NCBI GenBank assembly: GCA_018648645.1
Contig: JABGQS010000002.1
Coordinates: 62,001-126,000 of the forward strand
Origin: Clostridia bacterium
GTDB lineage: Bacteria > Bacillota > Clostridia > Christensenellales > SZUA-584
DNA: 64,000 nucleotides
Reading direction: 5' to 3'
Part shown: positions 25,500 to 35,646 of the stretch, one piece after another
How the letters are laid out: each line of letters opens with the position of its first letter
Numbering within the stretch: the stretch's first letter is position 1
Made by a program: the position numbers and the translations under genes
The notes under the pieces: generated by a model
Databases searched by the model: none
Told to the model about the DNA's origin: nothing
What the model saw: only the letters and a program-made list of their open reading frames with translations

Positions 25500-26432
25500 A
25501 TGATTTACTATCACAAAACGGAAGAAAACAAGCTCATAAACCAAGACGCTCCGTGCCCGGGTACGTGGATTCATCTTCTTGACCCGACGCAGCAGGAGAT
25601 TGACGACATTGCTATGGCGCTGGGCGTTGAGCAGGATTTTCTTACCGCGGCACTTGACGAAGAAGAAACGCCTCATACAGACAGAGAGGACGACCAAACG
25701 CTTATTGTCGTCGACATTCCTGTCGTCGAGCCGGAAGGCACTTCATTTTTGTATAACTCCATACCATTGGCTATTATACTGCTGCCCGACATGGTCATTA
25801 CTGTGTGCCTGGAGGAAACCACAATTATCGAAGACTTTATGGAAAACCGTGTGCGCGGGTTTGACACGTGCAAAAAAACGCGGTTTGTTTTGCAGCTGCT
25901 TTATAAGTCGAGCACGAAGTATTTGCAGTATCTGAGGCAGATAGACAAAGCAACGACCATTGTCGAGAATGCGCTGCACAAGAACATGAAAAACCGCGAG
26001 CTTATGGGAATGCTCAAGCTCGAAAAATCGCTGGTGTTCTTTTCGACATCACTGAAAAGCAACGATATTGTGCTTGAAAAGCTGACCAAAACGAGCATCA
26101 TAAAGAAGTACCCCGAGGACACAGATTTACTGGAAGACGTTATTATCGAGAACAAGCAGGCGATTGAGATGGCGGAGATATACCGCAACATTTTGACGGG
26201 AACGATGACAACGTTTGCTTCCATCATCAGCAACAACTTAAACAACGTCATGAAGTTCTTGACCGCGATTACCATTATCATCGCTGTCCCAACGCTGATT
26301 GCAAGCTTTTGGGGCATGAATGTGCCGGTGCCGTTTGCGGGCACGCCGTGGGGCTTTGGCATTATGATGGGGCTCTCGCTGTTGTTTGCAGGCGTTACCG
26401 TGTTTATATTGTGGCGAAGAAGGATGTTGTAA
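25500..26432 (+). CDS. corA: CorA-family divalent cation channel
   Basis: 310 residues. A large cytoplasmic N-terminal domain with a long helical stalk is followed by two C-terminal membrane helices separated by the signature GMN (SFWGMNVPVPFAG). The second helix ends in IMMGLSLLFAGVTVFILW and a basic tail. CorA forms a pentamer that takes up Mg2+ (some paralogues Co2+ or Ni2+). The start ATG 25500 lies at the end of the structured leader. Stop and the next start are three bases apart. Confidence 0.92.
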   Translation: MIYYHKTEENKLINQDAPCPGTWIHLLDPTQQEIDDIAMALGVEQDFLTAALDEEETPHTDREDDQTLIVVDIPVVEPEGTSFLYNSIPLAIILLPDMVITVCLEETTIIEDFMENRVRGFDTCKKTRFVLQLLYKSSTKYLQYLRQIDKATTIVENALHKNMKNRELMGMLKLEKSLVFFSTSLKSNDIVLEKLTKTSIIKKYPEDTDLLEDVIIENKQAIEMAEIYRNILTGTMTTFASIISNNLNNVMKFLTAITIIIAVPTLIASFWGMNVPVPFAGTPWGFGIMMGLSLLFAGVTVFILWRRRML

Positions 26433-26435
26433 CCA

Positions 26436-26642
26436 ATGGCATTATTGAAGTTTATATGTAACGAATGCAAAACAGTTTATGAAGAGCTGACAAGCGCAGA
26501 CACACGGCCGCCATGCCCGGAATGCGGGTCACCAAACATACAGCGATATTATCAGGGTAAGTGTTATTTTGGCGGTGGCGTCGCGGGTGGCAGCGAATGC
26601 AACAAGAGCAGCTGCAGCAGCTGCAGCGGGTGCGCCAGCTAA
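26436..26642 (+). CDS. FmdB-like zinc ribbon protein
   Basis: 68 residues. ICNECKTVYEELT...PCPECGSPNIQRYY is a two-knuckle zinc ribbon of the FmdB/regulatory type; the C-terminal tail is rich in Gly, Ser and Cys (CNKSSCSSCSGCAS). Role unknown; several members are annotated only by the ribbon. It sits between corA and radC with tight spacing on both sides, so probably in the same transcript. Confidence 0.8.
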   Translation: MALLKFICNECKTVYEELTSADTRPPCPECGSPNIQRYYQGKCYFGGGVAGGSECNKSSCSSCSGCAS

Positions 26643-26660
26643 TTTTCAATGGAGATAAAA

Positions 26661-27422
26661 ATGGGTGAAGGTCACAGAGCGCGAATGACGGCTCGCTTTT
26701 TAAAAGGCGGGTTCGATAATTTCGAGGAACACGAGGTGCTCGAATACATGTTGTTCTATGCGCTGCCGCGCGTGAACACCAACGATATCGCTCATCGGCT
26801 GCTTAAAAAGTTTGGCAGCCTTGCCGGTGTGCTTGAAGCCGGTGAAGCGGATATTGCGCTCGTTAAAGGCATGGGCGACAAATCTGCGGCGTATTTAACA
26901 ATGTTCCCCGATTTGCTACGCGCGTACAAAAAAAGCAAGATTGGCAGGAAGCCCGCGCTAAGGTCTATCAAGCAAGCGTGCGAGTTTTGCGTGGCGATGT
27001 TGTTTGGCAAGCCTTATGAAGAGTTTTACGTAATGTGGCTCAATACTCAAAACCGCGTGATACACAGCGAGAAGCTGAGTGAAGGCGGTATCAAGGAGTC
27101 GCCTGTGTATACCGACAAAGTGGCGGCAAGTGCGCTAAGACACCATGCTGTAAAAGCGATTATCGCGCACAATCACCCGGGCGGAAACCTGTCGCCGTCA
27201 CCTAGCGATCTGACCACAACGCAACTGATACTAAATGCACTTGCTTTGCTGAACATCGAGCTTGTTGACCACATCATCGTTAGCAACGAGCAGACGTTTA
27301 GCTTTCAGGCAGATTCGCTGATGGGCAAGCGCGAGATTAAACAAACGGATGCGTATGCGGCAGAGTATTCGGGAGTGAGGCAGTTTGTTGCCGTGCTGGC
27401 AGAGGAAATAGGCAGCAGATAG
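26661..27422 (+). CDS. radC: RadC family JAMM-domain protein
   Basis: 253 residues. The N-terminal helix-hairpin-helix part (HEVLEYMLFYALPRVNTNDIAHRLLKKFG) is followed by the JAMM metalloprotease-like motif HNHPGGNLSPSPSD. The family was linked to DNA repair, but its biochemical role is unsettled. I prefer the ATG at 26661, preceded by ggag at nine bases; the track start at 26649 gives four more residues. Confidence 0.92.
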   Translation: MGEGHRARMTARFLKGGFDNFEEHEVLEYMLFYALPRVNTNDIAHRLLKKFGSLAGVLEAGEADIALVKGMGDKSAAYLTMFPDLLRAYKKSKIGRKPALRSIKQACEFCVAMLFGKPYEEFYVMWLNTQNRVIHSEKLSEGGIKESPVYTDKVAASALRHHAVKAIIAHNHPGGNLSPSPSDLTTTQLILNALALLNIELVDHIIVSNEQTFSFQADSLMGKREIKQTDAYAAEYSGVRQFVAVLAEEIGSR

Positions 27423-27470
27423 CGAATATTATATATGAGTACACACGACTGATTATTAGGAGGCGGACAG

Positions 27471-27932
27471 ATGACGATTTCGTTTAAACCATTGGAGCAC
27501 ACGAGCAGCGAGCGGCTGGAGCAGATTATGGGCATTGAGAAGCAGGCGTTTGGCAAGGGTGCGCTCAGCGAGTATGTGATTGTGCCGATGCTGAGGTACG
27601 GCAAGGTGTATGCGGCAGTTGACGAGGATGACGATCCTATTGCGTGTGCGTATTTTATGCGCGATATAAACGAGATTGGCAATGCGTATTTGATGAGCGT
27701 TGCTGTGCTGCCTGTGTTTCGCGGCAAGGACGTTGGCACGGAGCTGCTAAAGTATGCGTTTACGCATCTGAAACGGTTTGGCATCACCAGCATACGCTTG
27801 ACTGTGGACCCTGCGAACTTCACGGCGCTGTCGGTATACAGAGAGAAACTCGGTTTCGCGGTGGTCGAGAATTCTAAGGACGAGTACGGCGAAGGCGAAG
27901 ACAGGCTCGTGATGGAGCTGGCGTTAAAATAA
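27471..27932 (+). CDS. GNAT family N-acetyltransferase
   Basis: 153 residues. Acetyl-CoA binding motif A is visible as LMSVAVLPVFRGKDVGTELLKYAF near 75-100, and LTVDPANFTALSVYREKLGF is motif B, where an Asn and a Tyr commonly assist catalysis. Acceptor unknown; the general look is RimI-like. The Shine-Dalgarno ggaggcggacag precedes ATG. It follows radC by 48 bp. Confidence 0.88.
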   Translation: MTISFKPLEHTSSERLEQIMGIEKQAFGKGALSEYVIVPMLRYGKVYAAVDEDDDPIACAYFMRDINEIGNAYLMSVAVLPVFRGKDVGTELLKYAFTHLKRFGITSIRLTVDPANFTALSVYREKLGFAVVENSKDEYGEGEDRLVMELALK

Positions 27933-28004
27933 AATTGAGTTTACAAAAAATATATTGTCTGTTTACACATTATTCATATTAAAGGTATATGATAATAATT
28001 GTAG

Positions 28005-28110
28005 ATAAGGCACTCAACATATATTGTGTGCCTCACAGGTAAGGCAACCAGCAATTTATATAGATTTGAGAGAAAGTGCTTGTAGGTAATTGGCACTTTT
28101 TCTTTGCAAA
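28005..28110 (+). ncRNA. Possible small RNA or attenuated leader
   Basis: In the 368-base gap before rqcP there is a hairpin AGGCAC...GTGCCT (28008-28033) and, 40 bases on, a terminator-like stem GAAAGTGC...GCACTTTTTC with T-rich tail (28072-28105). No ORF with a ribosome site covers it. The upstream AT-rich stretch could hold a promoter, but I find no clean -35/-10 pair. The element could be a short RNA or a leader to rqcP/ispDF. Confidence 0.4.
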
Positions 28111-28220
28111 AATATCGCGGTTTTGCTTAAACAATCAGGTCATCCAAGGAAAATTTATATATATGGAAAATGTGCCGGGCAGACATCTTGGTGCTTTTTT
28201 CGTTTATGCAAAATCCGGCG

Positions 28221-28249
28221 GTGTCAATCGGGCGCTTTTCTGTTATAAT
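28221..28249 (+). promoter_or_regulatory. Promoter of rqcP-ispDF
   Basis: GTGTCA, 17 bp, TATAAT (28244-28249), about 50 bases before rqcP. The -10 is perfect, the -35 moderate. Confidence 0.6.
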
Positions 28250-28300
28250 GTCACAAGAGGTGAGCATTGGTGCCTCGCGAATGAAAGGAACAGGTATAAT

Positions 28301-28558
28301 ATGAGATTAGACAAGTATTTGAAGGTGTCGCGCATTATCAAGCGGCGCACAGTTGCCAGCGAAGCGTGTGACAAGAAGCGCGTGAGCGTGAACGGCAACG
28401 TGGCGAAGTCGGGCAAGGACATTAAGGTCGGCGACGAAATCGAAATACGCTTTGGCGCAAACACTTTGAAGGTGGCCGTTTTGCGTATGGCTGAGACGGT
28501 GCGCAAGGAAGACGCGGGCGAGATGTATGAAATATTAGAGGAAACACGAAATGGCTAG
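28301..28558 (+). CDS. rqcP: S4-domain RNA-binding protein, RqcP type
   Basis: 85 residues starting [32 protein letters not shown], a complete S4 domain and little else. Its length and sequence match RqcP (YabO) of Bacillus, which works with RqcH in alanine tailing of stalled nascent chains on 50S subunits. The 75-residue N-terminal extension in the ORF track crosses the promoter and is not coding. Its last 8 bp overlap ispDF. Confidence 0.85.
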   Translation: MRLDKYLKVSRIIKRRTVASEACDKKRVSVNGNVAKSGKDIKVGDEIEIRFGANTLKVAVLRMAETVRKEDAGEMYEILEETRNG

Positions 28559-29687
28559 GGCAGTCGGAATTTTGCTTGCTGCGGGCAGCGCGACGCGGAT
28601 GGGCGAAAACAAAATGTGGATAAGCATTGGCGGCAAAAGCGTTATTGAGCGCGCTATGAGTGCGTTTGACGAAGCCGGGTGCTTAAGTGAAACAGTTATC
28701 GTCACAACGAGCGAGGACGAAGCGCGCGTAGAACAAGCGGCGCAGCTTTGTTTGAGCATGCCGTATCGCATAGTAATCGGCGGTGAGCAAAGGCAGGATT
28801 CTGTCGCAAATGCATTAAGTGCAATAGGCAACGCGGATGTCGTGGCGATTCATGACGGCGCGAGGTGCTTTGTGCAACCGGGCGTAATCAGCGAGTGCGT
28901 GCGCAAAGCGAGCGAGACGGGCGCGGCGGCAGCAGGCATAAGAACTACCGACACAATAAAGCAAGTTGACGGCGACATGATTCAAATGACGCTGGACAGG
29001 AATAGCTTGGTCAACATACAGACCCCTCAAGCGTTTTCGTTTGAGCTGATTAAGCGCGCGCACAGCAGGGCTGAGAAAGACGGATTTATCGGCACGGACG
29101 AGTGCAGTCTTGTCGAGCGGCTGGGCGAGAAAATTGCGTTTGTGCAGGCGGACGCGCACAATATAAAAATAACCACGCCGGAGGATATCGCAATTGGGCG
29201 ACATATAGACGGCGAGAAAATACGCGTGGGCAGCGGATATGACGTGCACCGATTGGTAAAAGGACGGCGGCTGGTGCTGGGCGGAGAGACGATCCCATAT
29301 AAGAAGGGATTGCTTGGGCACAGCGACGCGGACGTGCTGCTGCACTCCATAATGGACGCGATGTTTGGAGCGGCGGCAAACCGCGATATTGGGCATCACT
29401 TCCCCGGCATTGACGAGTTTAAAGATGCAAGCAGTTTGAACCTTTTGGCACGCACGGTGGATATCATTGAGAGCGATGGATTTACAGTATCAAGCATAGA
29501 CGCGACTGTCGTGATGGAGCGCCCGAAGCTCTCGCCGTATATCGACAACATGCGGGTAAATATTGCGCGAACGGTGGGCATTGATGTGAGCTGCGTAAGC
29601 GTAAAAGCGACCACAACCGAGGGGCTTGGGTGGCAAGGAAAAGGAAAAGGTGTGTCGGCAAGCGCGGTTGTGACGGTGATAGGGTAG
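28551..29687 (+). CDS. ispDF: Bifunctional IspD-IspF enzyme of the MEP pathway
   Basis: 378 residues. Residues 1-220 are Isp[19 protein letters not shown] is the CTP-binding loop and [10 protein letters not shown] the central motif. From about 223 the IspF domain starts ([22 protein letters not shown], with Asp and His metal ligands, then [22 protein letters not shown] and the late [18 protein letters not shown]). The fusion performs cytidylylation of methylerythritol phosphate and cyclisation after IspE; ispE lies 12 kb away in this window. Confidence 0.96.
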   Translation: MARAVGILLAAGSATRMGENKMWISIGGKSVIERAMSAFDEAGCLSETVIVTTSEDEARVEQAAQLCLSMPYRIVIGGEQRQDSVANALSAIGNADVVAIHDGARCFVQPGVISECVRKASETGAAAAGIRTTDTIKQVDGDMIQMTLDRNSLVNIQTPQAFSFELIKRAHSRAEKDGFIGTDECSLVERLGEKIAFVQADAHNIKITTPEDIAIGRHIDGEKIRVGSGYDVHRLVKGRRLVLGGETIPYKKGLLGHSDADVLLHSIMDAMFGAAANRDIGHHFPGIDEFKDASSLNLLARTVDIIESDGFTVSSIDATVVMERPKLSPYIDNMRVNIARTVGIDVSCVSVKATTTEGLGWQGKGKGVSASAVVTVIG

Positions 29688-29755
29688 ACAGCCCTTGCTT
29701 TTTGTCGCGATTTATATCATAATGTAGCAAGCAACAGACAGGGGAGAATTATTTA

Positions 29756-32176
29756 ATGGATTACGTACAAGTAGAAAAAAAGTGGCAGAAAAAGTGGCAG
29801 AAGGACAAGCTGTACAGCTTTGACAAGAGCAAAGTGGACAAGAAAAAGTATGTGCTTGAGATGTACTCGTACCCAAGCGGCAGCAAGCTGCATGTTGGGC
29901 ATTGGTATAACTATGGGCTAAGCGACAGCTATGCACGCTTTATGCGCATGAGCGGATACGAAGTGTTTGAGCCGATGGGTTTTGACGCGTTTGGTCTGCC
30001 CGCAGAAAACTATGCCATCAAGACAGGGATTCACCCCGAGGACAGCACGCTTGCCAACATCAAGACGATGGAGAAGCAGCTAAAAGCGATGGGCGCGATG
30101 TTTGACTGGGACTATGAGATCAAAACGTGCATGCCCGATTATTATAAATGGACGCAGTGGTGTTTCTTGAAGCTGTATGAAAAGGGCCTTGCATACCGAA
30201 AGCAAGCGCCGGTCAACTGGTGCGAAAGCTGCCAGACTGTGCTTGCCAACGAGCAGGTTGCAGACGGTACGTGCGAGCGCTGCGGCAGCGAAGTCATTAA
30301 GAAGAACTTGACGCAGTGGTTCTTCAAAATAACCGACTATGCGGAAAGGTTGCTAACCGGACTGGATGACCTTGATTGGCCGAGCAAGACCAAAATGATG
30401 CAAAGAAACTGGATCGGTAAATCGGTGGGCGGCGAGATTACTTTTAATATTGAAGAGAATGGCGAGAAATTCACCGTGTTTACGACACGCGCGGATACGC
30501 TGTTTGGGTGCACGTACGTTGTGCTTGCGCCGGAGCATCCGCTGACAAGCAAGATTACGACGGACAGCCAGAAAAAAGCTGTTGAAGACTATATAGATTA
30601 TGCTGCAAAAGCGAGCGAGATTGACAGACTATCGACCGCCAGAGAGAAGACGGGCGTGTTTACAGGCGCATATGCGACCAACCCCATTAACGGACGCAGA
30701 ATTCCAATATACGTTGCGGATTACGTGCTGTTTAGCTATGGCACGGGCGCGGTTATGGCGGTGCCTGCGCATGACGAGCGCGACTATGAGTTTGCGCACA
30801 AGTATGACCTGCCTATCGAGCGCGTGATCGGCGCGAAGGGCGATGAGGACGACAGCCTACCGTATGTGGAGTATGGCGTGATGGTGAATAGCGAGGACTT
30901 TACGGGACTGACCGTGGAAGACGGCAAGGAAGCTGTATTAAATAAGCTGAAAGCGCTGGGCAAAGGCGACTTTAAAGTGAACTATCGGTTGCGCGATTGG
31001 CTGATATCCCGGCAAAGATATTGGGGTGCACCGATACCGATTGTGTATTGCGACAAGTGCGGGCAGGTGCCTGTGCCCGAAAGCGAGCTTCCTGTCAAGC
31101 TACCATACGACATCGACTTTACGCCGGACGGAACATCGCCGCTGCTAAAGAGCGATGAGTATATGAACGCAACCTGCCCCAAATGCGGCGGGAAAGCGGT
31201 GCGCGATGCGGACACGATGGATACGTTTGTGTGCTCTTCATGGTACTTCTTGCGATATCCCGATGCGAAGAACAAAAAGGAAGCGTTTGACACCGATTGG
31301 ATCAACAAAATGCTGCCGGTCGATAAGTACATCGGCGGCGCTGAGCACGCGTGTATGCATTTGCTGTATGCAAGGTTTTTCACTATGGCGTTGCACGATA
31401 TGGGATATATCGATTTTGACGAGCCGTTTACTTCGCTTGTGCACCAAGGCATTATAATTGGTCCTGACGGATACCGCATGAGTAAAAACAGAGGAAACGT
31501 CATCTCACCTGACGAGTATATCAAAAAGTATGGCAGTGATGTGTTCCGAACGTACTTGGCTTTTGGTTTCTCGTATATCGAGGGCGGTCTGTGGAGTGAC
31601 GACGGCATCAAGGCTGTGCATAAGTTCCTCGACAGGGTGGAGCGTATCACGGGCGAGCTGATGAAAGTAACCACAAAGAGCGATACTGACGTCAAAGAGA
31701 TTGCGTATACCAAGAACTATACGATTAAGCACGTGACGGCCGATATAGAGAACTTCCAGTTTAACACGGCAGTAGCGCGGTTGATGGAGTATACCAATGC
31801 GCTGAGCAAGTATGTGAAAGCTGCGCCCGACAAGCAAACGTCGATTGACGCGGCGAAGACTTTGGCGCTGCTGATTGCGCCGTTTGCGCCGCATTTCTCG
31901 GAAGAGCTGTGGCAGGGCTTTGGCGAGCCGCAAAGCGTGTTTAACACGACGTATCCGATATGTGATGAGAGCAAGCTGGTGCTTGACACCGTTGAGATGC
32001 CGCTGCAGATAAACGGCAAAGTGAAGGCGAGATTTTTCGTAAGCAGCGATGCGACAAAAGAAGACATCGAGAAGTTTATCATGGAAACGGACAGCCTGGC
32101 TGCGCACTTTGAAGGCAAGAGTGTACGCAAAGTGATTATCGTACCGGGCAAAATCGCCAATATAGTGGTGGGCTAG
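29756..32176 (+). CDS. leuS: Leucyl-tRNA synthetase
   Basis: 806 residues, normal bacterial length. The class I HIGH site is HVGHWYNY near 45-52; the editing domain (CP1) spans roughly 220-400; the KMSKS-type loop is [16 protein letters not shown]. Zinc-like cysteine pairs occur at [21 protein letters not shown] and CDKCGQ. The C-terminal tRNA-binding domain ends [17 protein letters not shown]. The Shine-Dalgarno aggggag lies upstream. No T-box leader is visible in the 68-bp gap after ispDF. Confidence 0.98.
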   Translation: MDYVQVEKKWQKKWQKDKLYSFDKSKVDKKKYVLEMYSYPSGSKLHVGHWYNYGLSDSYARFMRMSGYEVFEPMGFDAFGLPAENYAIKTGIHPEDSTLANIKTMEKQLKAMGAMFDWDYEIKTCMPDYYKWTQWCFLKLYEKGLAYRKQAPVNWCESCQTVLANEQVADGTCERCGSEVIKKNLTQWFFKITDYAERLLTGLDDLDWPSKTKMMQRNWIGKSVGGEITFNIEENGEKFTVFTTRADTLFGCTYVVLAPEHPLTSKITTDSQKKAVEDYIDYAAKASEIDRLSTAREKTGVFTGAYATNPINGRRIPIYVADYVLFSYGTGAVMAVPAHDERDYEFAHKYDLPIERVIGAKGDEDDSLPYVEYGVMVNSEDFTGLTVEDGKEAVLNKLKALGKGDFKVNYRLRDWLISRQRYWGAPIPIVYCDKCGQVPVPESELPVKLPYDIDFTPDGTSPLLKSDEYMNATCPKCGGKAVRDADTMDTFVCSSWYFLRYPDAKNKKEAFDTDWINKMLPVDKYIGGAEHACMHLLYARFFTMALHDMGYIDFDEPFTSLVHQGIIIGPDGYRMSKNRGNVISPDEYIKKYGSDVFRTYLAFGFSYIEGGLWSDDGIKAVHKFLDRVERITGELMKVTTKSDTDVKEIAYTKNYTIKHVTADIENFQFNTAVARLMEYTNALSKYVKAAPDKQTSIDAAKTLALLIAPFAPHFSEELWQGFGEPQSVFNTTYPICDESKLVLDTVEMPLQINGKVKARFFVSSDATKEDIEKFIMETDSLAAHFEGKSVRKVIIVPGKIANIVVG

Positions 32177-32266
32177 GATATGATGAGAAGTTTTAGTGCG
32201 GCAGAAGTGCTGTTTGATAAGGGCGCTCATGCGCGATTAAATATCCAACGAAAGTTGGTGGGTTAA
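32176..32266 (+). promoter_or_regulatory. Structured 90-nt leader of queT
   Basis: GGATAT (32176-32181) can pair with ATATCC (32241-32246), enclosing hairpins CGGCA-GAAG-TGCTG and GCGC-TCAT-GCGC. The helix CCAAC-GAAA-GTTGG (32245-32258) overlaps the closing strand by two bases and includes the first bases of the ggtggg ribosome site of queT. The alternative pairings look like a switch. I do not recognise the preQ1-I or preQ1-II core sequences. Confidence 0.45.
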
Positions 32267-32800
32267 ATGATGAAGCGAATTTTTACTCCGCGGTTTATTG
32301 CGGAGGCGGGGATTATCGCAGCGCTGTACTTTGCGCTTACAATGGCTGCGCAGCCGATTAGTTTTGGACCGCTTCAGGTGCGTATATCAGAAGCACTGTG
32401 CATTCTGCCGTTTTTTACGCCCGCTGCAATCCCGGGGTTGTTTATCGGGGTTGTGCTTTCGAATCTGGTTGGCAGTCCGCTTGGCCCGTATGACATAGTG
32501 TTTGGGTCGCTGGCGACATTGGTTGCTGCTGCGATGACATATGGCATTTTCCGCTTTGGCAAAAAATGCGGCGATGCAGATGCAAAAGTATCAAGATGGT
32601 TTCTTCCGCTTCCGGCTGTTGTGGTCAACGCGTTTGTAGTTGCCGCGATTTTGCAACATTATATTCCGGAACTGGCGAACGCGTATTGGGTAACCGCCGG
32701 TTACGTTGCTGCTGGTCAAGTGATTGCGTGCTATGTGCTGGGGATACCGTTGTTCTTTTTGCTTAATAAACACAAAAACACGCTGTTTAGGCGTATTTAG
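32267..32800 (+). CDS. queT: QueT-family membrane transporter (S component)
   Basis: 177 residues with about five or six hydrophobic segments. AGIIAALYFALTMAAQPISFGPLQVRISEALCILPFF and NLVGSPLGPYDIVFGSLATL are typical of QueT proteins, the substrate-binding S component of energy-coupling (ECF) transporters for queuosine precursors. The shared ECF ATPase/T components are not in the window. The QueG-like enzyme at 14.3 kb would act in the same salvage route if its assignment holds. Confidence 0.88.
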   Translation: MMKRIFTPRFIAEAGIIAALYFALTMAAQPISFGPLQVRISEALCILPFFTPAAIPGLFIGVVLSNLVGSPLGPYDIVFGSLATLVAAAMTYGIFRFGKKCGDADAKVSRWFLPLPAVVVNAFVVAAILQHYIPELANAYWVTAGYVAAGQVIACYVLGIPLFFLLNKHKNTLFRRI

Positions 32801-32862
32801 GTATTTTGTCACGTTTTTTTACATTATAATAGTATATTGCTGATAATTATAGGTAAATTGGC

Positions 32863-32891
32863 TTGACATCCTTTTTTGGTTGACCTATAAT
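32863..32891 (+). promoter_or_regulatory. Perfect consensus promoter of greA-lysS
   Basis: TTGACA, 17 bp, TATAAT, with a leader of about 100 bases to greA. Confidence 0.9.
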
Positions 32892-33000
32892 CAGCATATT
32901 ATAAAAATGAAGTCTATTTCAGCATTTGAAATAATCTATATATAATTTTTTTACGTCACACACACTAATTTGGCAAAGCAGGCATACAAGGAGGCAGCAA

Positions 33001-33477
33001 ATGGCAAGCAACCAAGTGATTTTGACACAGGCGGGACTAGAAGAGAAACAGGAGAAACTCGAGTATTTGAGAATTGTCAGAAGAGGCGAGATCTCGCAAC
33101 AGATTAAAGAGGCGAGGGCGTTTGGCGACCTATCTGAAAACGCCGAGTATGACGAAGCGAAAAACGAGCAGGCACGTGTAGAGACCGAGATTGCGAAGCT
33201 TGAAAAGGTGCTGCGCGACGCGGTTGTTATTGCGGAAAGCGAGATTGACCTTTCTACCGTTGGTATCGGCACGACAGTTCGTATATACGATAAAGAGTTT
33301 AAGGAAGAGCAGGAGTATCATATCGTAGGCAGCGTTGAGGCGGACGCGGACAGAGCACACATCAGCAACGAGTCGCCGGTTGGGTCGGCTTTGATGGGTA
33401 GTAAAGTTGGCGACACCGTTGAAGTGCTGGCGCCTGCCGGTTCGTTCAAAATAAAGATTATCGACATTCATAAATAA
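33001..33477 (+). CDS. greA: Transcription elongation factor GreA
   Basis: 158 residues. An N-terminal coiled coil with the acidic tip (FGDLSENAEYDEAKNEQ) enters the RNA polymerase secondary channel and stimulates cleavage of backtracked RNA. The C-terminal FKBP-like domain contains ISNESPVGSALMGSKVGDTVEV. The Shine-Dalgarno aaggaggcagcaa is excellent. The greA-lysS order is widespread in Bacillota. Confidence 0.97.
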   Translation: MASNQVILTQAGLEEKQEKLEYLRIVRRGEISQQIKEARAFGDLSENAEYDEAKNEQARVETEIAKLEKVLRDAVVIAESEIDLSTVGIGTTVRIYDKEFKEEQEYHIVGSVEADADRAHISNESPVGSALMGSKVGDTVEVLAPAGSFKIKIIDIHK

Positions 33478-33486
33478 GGGGAGAAT

Positions 33487-34977
33487 ATGTCAGACAATAA
33501 TAACAACGAGCAACACCAGCCGCCCGAAAGCGAACTGCTTCGCATAAGGCGCGAAAAGCTGGAGCATCTAAAAAGCGTTGGGCTTGATCCGTATGTGCAA
33601 ACGACATTTGACAAGTCGCACAGCAGCGTATCTGTGCTTGACAATTTTGAGGCGCTTGAAGGAGCTAGCGTAAGCGTTGCCGGACGCATGATGAGCAAGC
33701 GCGTGATGGGCAAGGCGAGCTTTTCGCATATACAGGACATGGAAGGCAAAATTCAGCTTTATGTGCGCAAAGACGTGATTGGCGAGGAGCCTTATGCCGA
33801 GTATAAGAAATATGACATCGGTGACATTGTTGGTGTTGTCGGCGAGGTATTCAAAACGAACAAGGGTGAGATTAGCGTGAAAGCGCATGAGATTACGCTG
33901 CTCAGCAAGTCGCTGCTGCCGCTGCCCGAGAAGTTTCATGGTTTGAAGGACGTCGATTTGCGGTATCGTCAGCGGTACGTGGATTTGATTGTGAACCCCG
34001 AAGTGAAAGAAACGTTTATTGCACGAAGCAAGATTATCAAGTATATCCGAGAGTATCTTGACGAGGGCGGATATTTTGAAGTGGAGACGCCGATATTGAT
34101 GGGCGAAGCGGGCGGAGCGTCTGCAAAGCCGTTTGAGACGCATCACAACACGCTTGATTTGGATATGTATCTCCGCATTGCGACCGAGCTGCACTTGAAG
34201 CGCTTAATCGTCGGCGGGTTTGAAAAGGTGTACGAGATTGGCAGAATATTTAGAAACGAAGGTATGAGTATCAAGCACAACCCTGAGTTTACAATGATTG
34301 AGCTTTATGAAGCGTATGCGAACGTAGACACCATGATGGCGCTTTGTGAGAACTTGTTTGACTATTGTGCGCAAAAGCTGCACGGCACAAGCAAAATAGA
34401 GTATCAAGGAACGTCGATTGATTTAAAGCCACCTTGGAGGCGTCTGAGTATGTTGGACGCGGTAAAGCAATATACGGGTGCAGATTTTAGTGATTGCGAC
34501 GATGAGCAGGCAGCGCAGATTGCAAAAGGTATCGGGCTTAAGACGGACAAAACGCAAACGCGTGGCGAGCTTTTGTACGCGGCATACGAAGAGTTTGTTG
34601 AGGAGAAATTGGAGCAGCCAACGTTTATCACAGGTTATCCTGTTGACGTTTCACCTTTGGCAAAAAGGATGCCGGACGCGCCTTGGTTGACCGAGCGGTT
34701 CGAGCTGTTTATCATGGGCAGAGAATACGCAAACGCGTTCAGCGAACTTAATGACCCCGATGACCAGCGGGCGCGGTTTGAGAGCCAAGCAGCTCAGCGC
34801 GAGAGCGGCGATGACGAAGCGCATATGATGGACGAGGATTTTATAACTGCGCTGGAGTACGGCATGGCGCCGACGGGTGGTATGGGCATCGGCATAGACA
34901 GAATGGTGATGCTGCTGACCGACAGCTATTCGATACGCGACGTTATACTGTTCCCCACCATGAAACCAAAGGAATAA
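33487..34977 (+). CDS. lysS: Lysyl-tRNA synthetase, class II
   Basis: 496 residues. The N-terminal OB-fold anticodon-binding domain ([21 protein letters not shown]) is followed by the class II core: motif 2 [23 protein letters not shown] and motif 3 [27 protein letters not shown] polar N-terminal tail of about 15 residues ([10 protein letters not shown]) is a lineage extra. It lies 9 bp after greA and is followed by a strong terminator. Confidence 0.98.
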   Translation: MSDNNNNEQHQPPESELLRIRREKLEHLKSVGLDPYVQTTFDKSHSSVSVLDNFEALEGASVSVAGRMMSKRVMGKASFSHIQDMEGKIQLYVRKDVIGEEPYAEYKKYDIGDIVGVVGEVFKTNKGEISVKAHEITLLSKSLLPLPEKFHGLKDVDLRYRQRYVDLIVNPEVKETFIARSKIIKYIREYLDEGGYFEVETPILMGEAGGASAKPFETHHNTLDLDMYLRIATELHLKRLIVGGFEKVYEIGRIFRNEGMSIKHNPEFTMIELYEAYANVDTMMALCENLFDYCAQKLHGTSKIEYQGTSIDLKPPWRRLSMLDAVKQYTGADFSDCDDEQAAQIAKGIGLKTDKTQTRGELLYAAYEEFVEEKLEQPTFITGYPVDVSPLAKRMPDAPWLTERFELFIMGREYANAFSELNDPDDQRARFESQAAQRESGDDEAHMMDEDFITALEYGMAPTGGMGIGIDRMVMLLTDSYSIRDVILFPTMKPKE

Positions 34978-34987
34978 GAGATAAGAC

Positions 34988-35020
34988 AGCGCCTTGGCAA
35001 ACCGCCCGGGCGCTTTTTTT
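34988..35020 (+). terminator. Rho-independent terminator after lysS
   Basis: AGCGCC...GGCGCT followed by seven or more T. Confidence 0.9.
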
Positions 35021-35088
35021 GTTTTGTGCGCGTGTTGCTGACGATGCGTTATTATGGTATCATGTAGCAAATAGATAGGAGCGATACT

Positions 35089-35646
35089 TTGTCTGAATCA
35101 ATGATAAAATTTCTGCGGGCTCTTTGGTATTTAGTGTCGAGACTCCTCATTTGGGGGTCTATTATACCGCTTGTTTTGTTATCGTTTTATGCTGCGATGG
35201 ACTATATGAACGTGCGGATATTATCGAGCGATGGGTTGGAAGCGCGCGCGGGTGTGATTATCGCGGGAGATGATCCGACACCGCTGAGCAAGGTTTTCAG
35301 CAAAGGATTTTTGGATGGCGATACCATGCTGTATTCCAATCTGTATCGTCAGTATATCGTGTCCGATTTTGACTATAGTATTGAGATGCCGATTATTATT
35401 ATAATGCCTTGGAAAGACACCGTTGTTTTGCGTATTACCGAGGAGATTGACGATATCGAAGCGGAGGTTTATGCGAGCGTTGAAAACTCGGCAACTGTCA
35501 GCGAAACGCCGCCGGAGTGGAACAACGCGACGTATGATTTGACGCTGGTGCGCTATGAGAATAACTGGCGCATTGTCAGCATGGAAGAGGTTGTAAATGA
35601 GCCGACCGGCTCGCCAAGCCAAACGGAAGAGATTGTAGCGCAGTAG
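35089..35646 (+). CDS. Single-pass membrane protein with outside domain, TTG start
   Basis: 185 residues. One N-terminal hydrophobic segment (LIWGSIIPLVLLSFYAAM) is followed by a domain of about 140 residues predicted to face outside, with beta-like character and a Pro/Ser/Thr-rich tail (EPTGSPSQTEEIVAQ). TTG at 35089 is supported by aggag seven bases upstream; ATG 35101 is the alternative. The stop abuts the dus start codon. No family recognised. Confidence 0.7.
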   Translation: MSESMIKFLRALWYLVSRLLIWGSIIPLVLLSFYAAMDYMNVRILSSDGLEARAGVIIAGDDPTPLSKVFSKGFLDGDTMLYSNLYRQYIVSDFDYSIEMPIIIIMPWKDTVVLRITEEIDDIEAEVYASVENSATVSETPPEWNNATYDLTLVRYENNWRIVSMEEVVNEPTGSPSQTEEIVAQ

